Shown: piece after piece, positions 57,101 through 64,000 of the stretch
Layout: every line of letters begins with the position of its first letter
How positions within the stretch are numbered: position 1 is the stretch's first letter
NCBI GenBank assembly: GCA_963662175.1
Contig: OY759218.1
Coordinates: forward strand, 51,529,427-51,593,426
Length of the DNA stretch: 64,000 nucleotides
Direction: 5' to 3'
Source: Aradus depressus
Lineage: Eukaryota > Arthropoda > Insecta > Hemiptera > Aradidae
Made by a program: the position numbers and the translations under genes
The notes under the pieces: generated by a model
The model's database searches: none
The model's input: only the letters and a program-made list of their open reading frames with translations
What the model was told of the DNA's origin: nothing

Positions 57101-60100
57101 ATGGTTGCTAAGCTCGCGTGGTCATCTTCTATAGGGATGTTAAGTTCTCTAACTAAGTCTTCTATTGAGTCAGTATTATTTCTAGGGGAAGGTCCGGATA
57201 AAAATTCATTGATAGCCTCCTCTACTTCATCAATGGCGTTACAGTCCTGGTAATTTGGAGGATTTCGGGACAGTGCGTCAGCTACGTAATTTGTCTTACC
57301 TCGTACGTATTTTATTTCGAACTCAAAATCAGATAATAAACACTTCCAGCGAATGAGTTTTGCATTTGGTTCCTTCATATTATGCAACCATTGCAGCGGT
57401 TTATGATCAGTGTGTATAATAAATTTACGCCCATAAATGTAAGGTCGGAAATGTTTACACGCCCATACAATGGCCAACAATTCCTTTTCTATTGTCGAGT
57501 AATTTTCTTCCTGCTTGTTTAACGTTCGAGAAGCAAAGGAAATAGGCAAATCTTTTCCTTCAAAATTTTGAGATAGGACGGCACCTAGGGCATAGTTAGA
57601 GGCGTCGGTCGTCAAAGTAAAAGTTTTGTTGAAGTCAGGCAATTGCAAAATAGGATTATTCTGTAGTAAGGTCTTTAAGGTTTCAAATGCATCTTTGTAT
57701 TCTTTGCTGATAGTAATGGGTTTATCTTTCCGGAGTGACTGTGTTAGTGGATGTGCAACTTTGGCATAATTCTTTATCATCTTGCGATAATAGCCAGTGA
57801 GCCCAAGGAACTGCTTTATTTGTTTCTGAGTCTTAGGGATCGGAAAATTTTTTATGGCTTCTAATTTGCTGGGATTTGGTTGTATGCCTTCTTTGGAAAT
57901 GATATGTCCGAGAAAAAGTAGTTCTTTCTTAAAAAATTCTGTTTTATCTAACTGGATTTTTAAGTTATATTGTTTTAGTTTTTCGAAGACTGTTTTTAGG
58001 TGTTTTATATGTTCTTCTAAATTGTCAGAGAATATCACGAGGTCGTCCATATATATTAGACAGTTTGTGATTCGTGAGAAGATGGTGTTCATTGCTCGTT
58101 GAAAAGTGGGGGGTGCGTTCTTAAGCCCAAACGGCATTCTTAAGAACTCATAATGTCCGTTCTCCGTTGAGAACGCTGTTTTAGGGATTGAAGCAGGGTC
58201 CAATTCTATTTGGTGAAACCCTGAGGCAAGGTCTATTGCTGAAAAATAAGTTGCTCGGCCTATTTTGCCGAAGAGGTCTTCGATGTTGGGAAGCGGGAAC
58301 TTATCTTCAATTGTTTTATTATTTAATTTTCTATAATCTATTACCATCCGGATTTTCTTTTTACCGGAAGCGTCTGCCTTTTTAGGTACTACCCAGACAG
58401 GACTGTTGTAGGGGGAGGTAGAATGTTGTATGATTTTATTTTCCAAAAGTTTGTCGATTTCGTTTTGGATATCTTTGCGATAAATTTCAGGATAGCGATA
58501 ATTTCGGGTGTAAACAGGATCATCGTCAGTTGTTCTGATTGTATGTTTTGTAACGTCAGTACAGCTAAGTTTGTCATTTTCAAATTTTATAATTTCTGGG
58601 AATTCTGTAAGAAGTTGTATTATTTTAAATTTTTCCTCATGGTTCATATGACTGGTCCGTATTAAATAGGGGATTCCATTTCTTATTTCGTCTTTATGTT
58701 GTTCAGAATAGTCCGAACAGTTGGAAGTTAATAAATGGGGAATTTGTTGGTTTGTTTCTAGAATTTCCTCAATTTCCATTTCTTCCAGGAGATTAAGATT
58801 TAACTCGGTTGCGGTTTTGGATTCAATGTAACATAGAGCTTTATTATTTTCTATGTCTATTATGCCTTCGTTTATTTTTACTTGATTGTTAATAATATGC
58901 TCGTTAACTAATCCTATCCCGTTTTTTATTATACAAGGTATTTTAATTAGATTTAATCCTTGCCCTAATGATATTTTTTCTTCTTTTTTATTAAGACTAA
59001 AGTTGAGTGGGATCATGCCCTTAGAGTAAGTCAAAACATTATTATTTAAATCTATATTAATTCCTAGTTGACTCATTGTCTCATGGATATCATACTTATC
59101 AGAAAAGGGGAATAGGTGAAACTTAGCGATTAAGTCTACGTCAAAGGGATCAACTAAATTTAAAGAGCAAGTCCGTGAGCCTTCTTGCTTACCAATTATA
59201 ATACTGGAAACCGACTTGTTTTAATAAAAAAAACTTTATTTATGAAATAATTACAAATATTGAACAGGCATAGTAACTGGCTAACAGCAGAATGATGAAC
59301 TAACTATTATTTTACAAAATGAGAACCTTATATCCTAGAGTAGGGAAGACAGTTTCGTGGGAACTGTCTAGCTAGCATAAAATGTACAAGCATAGCTATA
59401 ATATTACATATAACTTACCGACTGGCGTAGACACGATAAAAGGTTCGTTTTTTATTTCTATATTAGAATTCATTATTAGATTTGGGTTGATATAATTTTT
59501 TGCTGAGCCTGTGTCAATTAACCATTTCATATTTCTATTGTCTGTAAAATAGGGAAGTGATTTGGACACTAGATTTAGACTGAATTCGGAGGGTCTTTGT
59601 TTGGTCTGATGCCTAAGTCTAAAAAATGGTCAAATTTATTTGCAAGTTCGTCTAGTTTTGTCTCTAGTTGGTTAAATTTTATTTCTGCGTCTCTCCGACC
59701 GTCTGAATGATTAGTTTCTTCTAAGTGGGTTAATTCATACGGAGAAACAAAATTGGGGCGATTAACAGTTCTCATTGAGACTGTATTTTGTGAAAAGGGA
59801 TTGGAATAGTAGGGTCTACGTTGATTGAAAGAGTGACGGGGATTATTGGGATGAAATGTTTTTTGTGTTTGTTGACTAAAGTTTGTAGGTCTATTTATTG
59901 TCTGTTGTTGAGAAAAGGATGCAGGTCTACTGGTCGTTTGTTGTTGAGGGAAAAAATTATTATTAGGTGTAAAATGATTTTGTGGTTTATATGTCACCGG
60001 AGGTGAAGGTGCAAAATTATTAGGGTTAAAATAATTTGGAGAGTATGAGTTGTTAGTTGGATGTGAGTAAGAAGTCTGTCTCATGTTTCTGTTGGGTATA

Positions 60101-61578
60101 TTTGGTTTCTTAGAACTTTGTTGATTTAAATGAGCTAGGATAAAAGAGCATTTATTGTATATAATGTTTCTAACATCATCTAAAGTGTGAGGGTTAAAAA
60201 TCATTATCTGGGTACTAAGTTGGTGAGGAAACATTTTGTAAATATGGTAAATAATTTCGTGATCGGCTTTACTCATGAGGGTTTCTAAGATCTGACCCTC
60301 AAGTCCTTCTATCTTAAGCCTAATTAAAATTAAGTTTCTCACCTCTTGTATTCTGTTAATGAAATCAATGGGAGATTCTCTAAAATTTGGTTTCATTAGA
60401 AATATTTCGTCCTTAAGAATTTCATATGACCTAGCATCTGCAAAGCTGGTTTTTAGTGCTTGGGTCAGTTTTAATAAATGGTCAATTCCAGATTGCAACA
60501 ATAAATTTCTGGCAGGTCCTACTAGTTTGGCTTGTACTTTAATAAATAGTAACTGATGATTGGTGTCTCTCTCTATTATATTTTCGGCACAAACAGTTTT
60601 ATAGACATTTTCTGCTATTTCACAGAAGAACGCCAATTCATTAGGATCACCATTATAATATGGGATATGATCGTAATCCTCTTTTGTTATTTTGTAATGA
60701 ATCTTAGACATAGTAATGTTAGTTAAAAGTGAAGGTTTAAGAAAAGATTGAGAGGAATTTGATGGGTTACTTACAGTTGTATTACTGTTACTACCCACGT
60801 TGAGATGTGAGTTGGTGTCTTCTGAATCCTGACTGGTAGCCGTCGTGAGGTCTTCGGAACACGAAGTCTCCTTGGTAGCCACTGTGAAGTCTTTGTGTGG
60901 GACAACTGGTCACACACTAGTCTTCTAACTAAAAATTCCGGGGGCCCGCAAGTGAAGTGTTGACACACACCTAAGTCCTGATGGGTCAAATGGACACACC
61001 CGTAGCACAAGTTCTTCTGGGTCAAACGGACACACACTTAATGCACAACGAACTTAGTCTCGCGAGTCCCTGTGAGGGCGCCAGTTATGTCAAGGAAATG
61101 ACAGTTAGACTTTTTAAAAAAAGAAAAGTAAAAAGTTTATTGTAAAAATGATTACAAAAATAATGGAACTACTCTAAGATGCTACAAGAACAATAATGAC
61201 CGCTCTCGGATGGAGAGGCGGGGGTATATATACTATTCTGCTGACTCCCCAGGTGATAAGGGAACTTCTTTGTCATAACTCGGGAGGGTGGGTTATGAGA
61301 GGGGCTACTCATAAAAATTGTTCTAGCTCATTGAGGGATGGTCGGATTATCATAAAATTTCACATGTATTCTTAATAGCCAATTGAAAAATAGGGTGTGT
61401 GAGGTCTCAAAATACTTAAGGGGAGGGGGGTTATGGGGGGGCCCTAAGCATAAATATAGGGCTAGCTCATAAACGGAAGGTCGGATGGTGATGACATTTC
61501 ACATGTAGTATTCTTAAAAGCCAAATTGAAATAAAAGGTGTGTGACGTCTCAAAAATCCTAAGGGAAAAGGGGGTTGT

Positions 61579-61609
<31 letters not shown>

Positions 61610-63349
61610 TAAACATAAAAATAGGTCTAGCTCATCAACGGATGATCGGATTTAAATTAAATTTAACATGTAGTCATCTTAAAAGCCAAGTTGGAAAATA
61701 GGGTGTATGGTGTCTCCAAATTAAAAAAAAATAGGCTATGTGACCTATGTACATTTGCATATCAATTAAAAAACTATGTATATATTACAATTCAATTTAA
61801 TGAATAAATAATTGTGTACTGAATAAAATGGCTAGTTTTGTGATATTATTATTAATGATATTGATACCATTGAGATGCGAAACACATACATTCGAGAACC
61901 TGCTTGTTTTATTTGCTTTATCTTTCGTTTAAAAGTTAATTTTTTGTTCTTGCCTAGTTCTTTTCAGTTTATATTTTAAATATTATATCATCTTTATTAT
62001 AATATTTATTGCAGGTCAGCTTGTAGAAGCGCAACATGTGGCTAAACAGAGTCGCAACGAGCAAGCCCAGCTTCTAGACAAGATCAGTGCATTAACTGCA
62101 GAAATAGAGTCAAGAAATGGGCCTGACGACAATAAAATTCAAGAAAAATTAATGGAAACGCAACAAGAATGTCATCGATTTCAAAATACAATATCATTAT
62201 TACAGTCAGAAATTTTAAGGTAGTGTCAATTTTATTTTTAAAGCTAGTATACATTTATTAAATGTAAGCCATAACTTCAGTAATACATTATTCTAAGAAC
62301 CGGGAGCATTTTGGTGACACATTTTATTAAAATGTTTTCTATGCTCAATTTATTTGATTTATTTAGGAGGTGTCAAAAATAACACGTCTGCCATTTAAAA
62401 GGCGGTATCTATACAAATGGTGGTGTGATTATATGCTAAAATTAAGCATTTTTATAGTTTTTGTAGATATCTCATATTCTATGAAAACAATTATTCTTAT
62501 CAAAATCAAAGGCTATGTATGGTCAATTCTATATAAAAAAGGTTCTATTCGTTTTTTGGAGAAAGCAACCGTTTTATACCAAAATGCAGTACGGAAATGA
62601 TATACTGAGCTCTTCCTCCTTTCATTTCTTGATGTTCTTGAAGCTCTGCGCTTACATCTAGGGTTACTCTATATGTCATTGTCAGGCTGGTGAAACATGT
62701 CACCTGGGGTTCTGCAAGCAGATAGGGAGAGAGTGTGGTGGCGTGGCTGGTAGCCAATACGAGGGGTACTATATTGTCTGCTCTCGTGTGTCCCTGGAAG
62801 TCCCTCATTTCAGCTCTGGTTGTTGAGCAGTTTGTTAGTCGCTTGCCAATGCTGTTATTTTATTAGCATAGTTTTCGGAGGAAGGATGAAAGAGGCAGGG
62901 ATGGGTGCCTCTGCAACGCTGCACTTCTATCACTTCAACCAGCCCGCTTCCCCAATCTGATCATAGTTATATTTTTTTTCTTTTGCAGCCTCAATGAGCA
63001 GTGTTCGCATCTGCGTGAAGAGAAAAGATTGATAGAACGAAAACTTGAAAATTGTAAAATACAAGGCATTTCTACTACTGAAGCAGGAAAACAGGACGAT
63101 GATATTTTATTAAAGGTTCTTTATTTTAAAAAAATATTGAGAAAAATCAACTTTATATTCAGCATTTTAGTTATTTGATTGACATTTTGTTCTAAATTTA
63201 CTACATTTTTACAGGTGTCCAGGCTGGAAGAAGAATTGGTAATGTTTGGAAGCAAATATATGAAGTGCAACGAAGAGAGATCTGCCCTTTCTCGAGAATT
63301 GGCAAATTTGAGATTAGATTACGAAGCCATACTGCACCAGCCATATTTC
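45199..63349 (+). CDS. Slmap: SLMAP-like protein (FHA domain plus coiled coils), 18 exons, C-terminus beyond window
   Basis: Exons: 45199-45249, 45999-46136, 46534-46681, 48201-48267, 49494-49566, 49661-49828, 50237-50379, 50506-50641, 50948-51146, 51276-51398, 52158-52220, 52324-52454, 52568-52658, 52787-52923, 53463-53613, 62015-62219, 62989-63115, 63215-63349. All are GT-AG with matching phases, giving 762 codons so far. Residues 1 to about 130 are the FHA domain ([53 protein letters not shown]). Residues from about 150 on are long coiled coils. SLMAP is a phosphothreonine-binding STRIPAK subunit that restrains Hippo signalling and is tail-anchored in membranes. The expected C-terminal transmembrane exon is not in the window. 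The start ATG at 45199 begins [14 protein letters not shown], aligned with the family N-terminus. Intron 15 (53614-62014) holds an errantivirus. Confidence 0.93.
46977..47490 (+). pseudogene. R1-like LINE 3' fragment (LINE B family) in intron 3
   Basis: [15 protein letters not shown] at its start is identical in translation to part of LINE B's C-terminus (10451-11014). Related remnants of the finger region follow. The finger is disrupted by a G-homopolymer (about 47167-47200). It ends with a UTR and cccgaaaaataaagatcaat. It lies in the gene's sense orientation. Confidence 0.75.
47690..48060. repeat. Diverged dispersed repeat copy in intron 3
   Basis: accagaattttatgttttct, tgattccaaaaatgaaaac and gatagaatgaatagatcgac resemble sequences near 44890 and 45370. 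A G-rich stretch lies at 47884-47908. Non-coding. Confidence 0.45.
48795..49275 (-). pseudogene. Jockey-like LINE fragment: ORF2 start and endonuclease
   Basis: On the minus strand an ORF2 start [20 protein letters not shown] is followed by [14 protein letters not shown]. Then, after a deletion, GGDLNA and [14 protein letters not shown], which are APE endonuclease blocks. Frame breaks separate the parts. The end of ORF1 may precede it. It lies in intron 4 of the SLMAP-like gene, antisense. Confidence 0.7.
51634..51896 (-). mobile_element. tRNA-derived SINE, minus-strand copy in intron 10
   Basis: It has the same word order as the copies at 23750 (+) and 40270 (-). On the minus strand: gagctcaagatcgcgagttc, gaaacccggccgagg, aagcgcgccgttctt, gggacgttaagcaat, gtcgggctcatatcc and ending cccaggcatgactcataa. 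The tRNA-like box B (gagttcgaaaccc) is well preserved. Confidence 0.75.
53850..53933. repeat. Left flank of the satellite-like array split by the errantivirus
   Basis: cagattgaaaaataggctgt and tggcgtctgaaaattttgaa match the unit at 1-400 and 61285-61730. The virus entered this array; the array resumes at 61281 after a duplicated cggg. Confidence 0.65.
53934..54131 (-). repeat. Errantivirus 3' LTR (left copy)
   Basis: 198 bp, with a palindromic TATA-like gtatatatac in the middle. Where the other LTR has AATAAA on the sense strand, this copy has AATATA; that is the only difference between the two. Immediately downstream (54132-54143), sense-strand AGGAAAGGAGG is the polypurine tract next to the LTR. 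Confidence 0.93.
54124..55725 (-). CDS. Errantivirus Env glycoprotein (F-like), 533 codons, open
   Basis: A hydrophobic N-terminal segment (about residues 5-24) could be the signal peptide. A basic furin-like site KQKR ends at residue 110 and is followed by a Gly-rich segment typical of fusion peptides in baculovirus-F-like Env proteins. A coiled-coil stretch follows. A single transmembrane helix near residues 465-490 precedes a short basic cytoplasmic tail. The stop lies inside the LTR edge, as in relatives, and the reading frame overlaps the pol end by ~80 nt. No break is visible; expression is unknown. It may be made from a spliced transcript, as in known errantiviruses. Confidence 0.9.
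   Translation of the reverse strand: MQMIMLMTIITLLTHQINLSPALQITDLTRGPGIAPIKLDKAFNINNTYTFVHCINLENLSDQLNQVLATLAFINPKDRDPHQTQLLKKHHDYIREKLDHLLINKHKQKRGLINGLGTAISWLTGNMDANDKEKYDNVIATIERNTNHLENNIQSQLAVNKKLIDEFNNDMEIIENNNRKIQTLLSSPVVNSIELTKYYTLLFSNLIYLGNKINDIETSIEFCKLNVIHSSILNYKELESLRKDYNVTFIADNLDTLWYLSKVHCSFLASSIYYFIEIPILSKQFELFFLLSYPTFKNQKPITIHTYPSFILKNNDGLFTGNCKYIKNNHYCTNISQVYNKCAFQLIFNDNIIDCISLDTNSEPFIKYIDNLDMFLTFRIKKISINTNGKNETVFLPDTSLINFSVNDTLYDYRTIRVYKNSQVMLNLNKAIQHKNVNIPFLHLHKLNLQMQPLETLENIPTLSDYIFIYYFIAVVIILCTCISIYYKIKKDRTNKSATQPAVVTPTSTTTLVYPSLSCQFSSETSNLGKEEL
55646..56140 (-). pseudogene. Errantivirus integrase C-terminal part, out of frame
   Basis: Sequence such as [11 protein letters not shown] and [10 protein letters not shown] is the end of the integrase core and its basic C-terminal tail. 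It is separated from the main pol frame by a frame change near 56200 and an in-frame stop near 56150. It overlaps the start of env in another frame. Confidence 0.8.
56194..59076 (-). pseudogene. Errantivirus Pol: RT, RNase H and integrase core (960 codons)
   Basis: The RT has MVIDYRKLN and YMDD (residues about 342-345) and looks intact. RNase H (about 470-600) has TLTTDAS and HTDHKPL. The integrase has its zinc domain (HRGI..., then CSLCK) and two of three catalytic acids ([15 protein letters not shown]). At the third site the conserved Glu position reads NGVIN, and the frame then ends at 56194. The reading frame extends upstream beyond 59076 to the 201-bp insertion at 59216. This Pol is therefore damaged in integrase, though its RT could be functional. 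Confidence 0.92.
59216..59416. mobile_element. 201-bp insertion in the protease-RT junction
   Basis: accgac flanks it on both sides (59210-59215 and 59417-59422). On the sense (minus) strand it contains a TATA-like ggatataagg and, near its end, AATAAA, as a solo LTR would. Its boundaries also resemble splice sites on the sense strand (GTAAGT at the start, TTTCCAG just past the end). It brings an in-frame stop, and the flanking pol frames are offset by one base even without it. Confidence 0.6.
59417..59575 (-). pseudogene. Errantivirus protease N-terminal part
   Basis: [12 protein letters not shown] carries the intact catalytic D-T-G of a retroviral aspartic protease. The frame is entered from gag through a -1 shift and is cut after about 35 residues by the insertion at 59416. 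Confidence 0.8.
59575..60882 (-). CDS. Errantivirus Gag, 435 codons
   Basis: The start at 60882 follows a ~200-nt leader after the primer-binding site. The capsid-like core (about residues 60-260) is followed by an Asn/Gln/Pro-rich region (residues about 260-370) and a short C-terminal coiled coil. No CCHC zinc knuckle is present, as is common in errantivirus Gag. A T TTT TTA heptamer (59620-59626, minus strand) lies ~45 nt before the stop and sets up the -1 shift into pol. Confidence 0.9.
   Translation of the reverse strand: MATKETSCSEDLTTATSQDSEDTNSHLNVGSNSNTTVSNPSNSSQSFLKPSLLTNITMSKIHYKITKEDYDHIPYYNGDPNELAFFCEIAENVYKTVCAENIIERDTNHQLLFIKVQAKLVGPARNLLLQSGIDHLLKLTQALKTSFADARSYEILKDEIFLMKPNFRESPIDFINRIQEVRNLILIRLKIEGLEGQILETLMSKADHEIIYHIYKMFPHQLSTQIMIFNPHTLDDVRNIIYNKCSFILAHLNQQSSKKPNIPNRNMRQTSYSHPTNNSYSPNYFNPNNFAPSPPVTYKPQNHFTPNNNFFPQQQTTSRPASFSQQQTINRPTNFSQQTQKTFHPNNPRHSFNQRRPYYSNPFSQNTVSMRTVNRPNFVSPYELTHLEETNHSDGRRDAEIKFNQLETKLDELANKFDHFLDLGIRPNKDPPNSV
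59620..59626 (-). promoter_or_regulatory. -1 ribosomal frameshift slippery site T TTT TTA
   Basis: In the gag frame the heptamer reads T TTT TTA, a canonical X XXY YYZ site. After slippage the -1 frame is open into the protease. The stimulatory structure downstream was not resolved by eye. Confidence 0.7.
61060..61083 (-). promoter_or_regulatory. Errantivirus primer-binding site (tRNA-Lys-like)
   Basis: Directly after the 5' LTR the sense strand reads TGGCGCCCTCACAGGGAC, counting the LTR's last T. It starts with the TGGCGCCC of lysine-tRNA primer sites and is a near match to that class. Confidence 0.7.
61083..61280 (-). repeat. Errantivirus 5' LTR (right copy)
   Basis: 198 bp, AGTTATG...CATAACT. 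It carries a palindromic gtatatatac TATA-like core and a sense-strand AATAAA. It is identical to the left LTR except in that AATAAA. Confidence 0.93.
61285..61730. repeat. Satellite-like ~145-165-bp units, right of the errantivirus
   Basis: Three units begin near 61296, 61440 and 61607 with gctagctcataaacggaagg-like words, then atttcacatgtagtattctt, ggtgtgtgacgtctc and G-runs. A (GT)n run lies at 61576-61592. This is the same family as at 1-400. Confidence 0.7.
62220..62988. other. Intron 16 with unclassified GC-richer repeat
   Basis: The segment 62590-62950 is GC-richer than its surroundings and looks like an inserted repeat (ctgcaagcagatagggagag, gcagtttgttagtcgcttgc). I could not assign it. 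No exon is needed here by phase. Confidence 0.4.
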
Positions 63350-64000
63350 GTAAGACATTTTACCTTAGATACTTAAATTAGGACTTAGTAGAGACTATAT
63401 GTTAAAAGGCCTAAACACATGCGAGTTACTGAAATATTTGCAATAGATGCCCCCTTAATTTTGCGAAGGAATCTAAATTTACCATAAAAAAGGGATTTAA
63501 TGTATCAGGCAGGCCTGCGGGATCTTGAACTCAACTTTCTTATTTCAGATAAGATCACAAATTTTTCTTGGGGAATTCTGAAAAGATGTTGTTTTAGTCG
63601 ACAAACTTTAAAATTGAATATTTCAGCGAGTGCTCTTGGCCTAAGCTCATTTTTATTTGTTTTAAGTCTGTTTTCAGAATGTCAAGAAACATATTGTCGG
63701 TCTAAACGTGATACCTCCTATGTGCAAAAAGCCAACCTCACAGGAGAGACAAAAAACTTATTAAAAAAATATTCTTTATAGGAAACCTCAATTTTTTCGA
63801 CATTTGTATCAAGTGAGATGTATATGCATGCCATGAATTATTTTTAAGCTAGTTTCCAAATCCAAGTAAAGAATTAACGTACTTGACTGAGTTACGAGGT
63901 TTCACCAGAATTTCATTCCCATTTCTTTTGCAAGGTACGGTTCTTCAAACCGTATTTCATGTTTTTTCGTTTTATGTCGTATACGAGGTCCCACTAGATC
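63350..64000. other. Intron 18 (or later) of the SLMAP-like gene, to window edge
   Basis: No further exon with matching phase is convincing. The open frame at 63500-63781 has no SLMAP-like content and is probably chance or a repeat. Confidence 0.4.

Larger units (their letters stand above)
53934..61280 (-). mobile_element. Errantivirus (insect endogenous retrovirus), 7347 bp, near-complete
   Basis: Two 198-bp LTRs (53934-54131 and 61083-61280) have AGTTATG/CATAACT inverted termini and differ at one base. A 4-bp duplication (cggg at 53930-53933 and 61281-61284) fits errantivirus integration. Gag, pol and env lie on the minus strand in the usual order, antisense to the SLMAP-like gene in its intron 15. 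Gag and env frames are open. Pol is broken by an insertion in the protease region and by damage at the integrase active site, so this copy should not replicate on its own. The near-identical LTRs mean the insertion is young. Confidence 0.95.

Noticed and set aside
63500..63781. C-terminal membrane exon of the SLMAP-like gene
   Set aside because: The sequence is hydrophobic in part but does not match the family tail and has no phase-compatible acceptor that I could find.

Overview
The window is AT-rich eukaryotic nuclear DNA from an animal, almost certainly an insect. Evidence: split genes with GT-AG introns, insect-type transposons (errantivirus, R1-like LINEs, Ty3/Gypsy, PIF/Harbinger, pogo), and two conserved metazoan genes interrupted by repeat-filled introns. 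I cannot name the species; an order such as Hemiptera would be a guess.

Layout. 1-2215: satellite-like arrays, including a 66-bp/264-bp higher-order repeat. 2216-8050: gene-free, with a 76-bp pyrimidine minisatellite, a decayed LINE ORF1, a Gypsy integrase fragment, two LINE 3' ends and a foldback insertion. 8060-16050: a nest of elements. A Gypsy element was entered by a Harbinger element and an R1-like LINE, and that LINE was entered by a second R1-like LINE in the opposite orientation. 16051-17500: DNA-transposon remnants. 17513-36450 (+): a complete 16-exon gene for a PHD-bromodomain-PWWP-MYND chromatin reader (ZMYND8/ZMYND11 family, 1445 codons). Its exon coordinates give an unbroken reading frame. 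Its introns hold a pogo relic, SINEs, minisatellites and a hammerhead-like foldback. 36597-39530: a third R1-like LINE with target-site duplication and poly(A), 146 bp past the stop codon. 39531-45198: intergenic repeats, including a long-inverted-repeat element invaded by a foldback element. 45199-63349 (+): 18 exons of an SLMAP-like gene (FHA domain then coiled coils), open at the right edge. Intron 15 holds a nearly complete errantivirus on the minus strand (53934-61280), with near-identical 198-bp LTRs, gag, pol, env, PBS and polypurine tract.

The two cellular genes do not look functionally linked; one encodes a nuclear chromatin reader and the other a membrane/STRIPAK-type scaffold. The most interesting signal is a small family of foldback insertions (7144-7416, about 34439-34641, 44367-44638). 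Each carries a compact hammerhead-ribozyme-like motif. Stem sequences differ between loci but base pairing is kept, including the 2-bp stem III and an NUH cleavage triplet. Two of the insertions are almost the same size (273 and 272 bp), have 12-bp target-site duplications and share a 5' head. They look like mobile, Penelope-related snapback elements.
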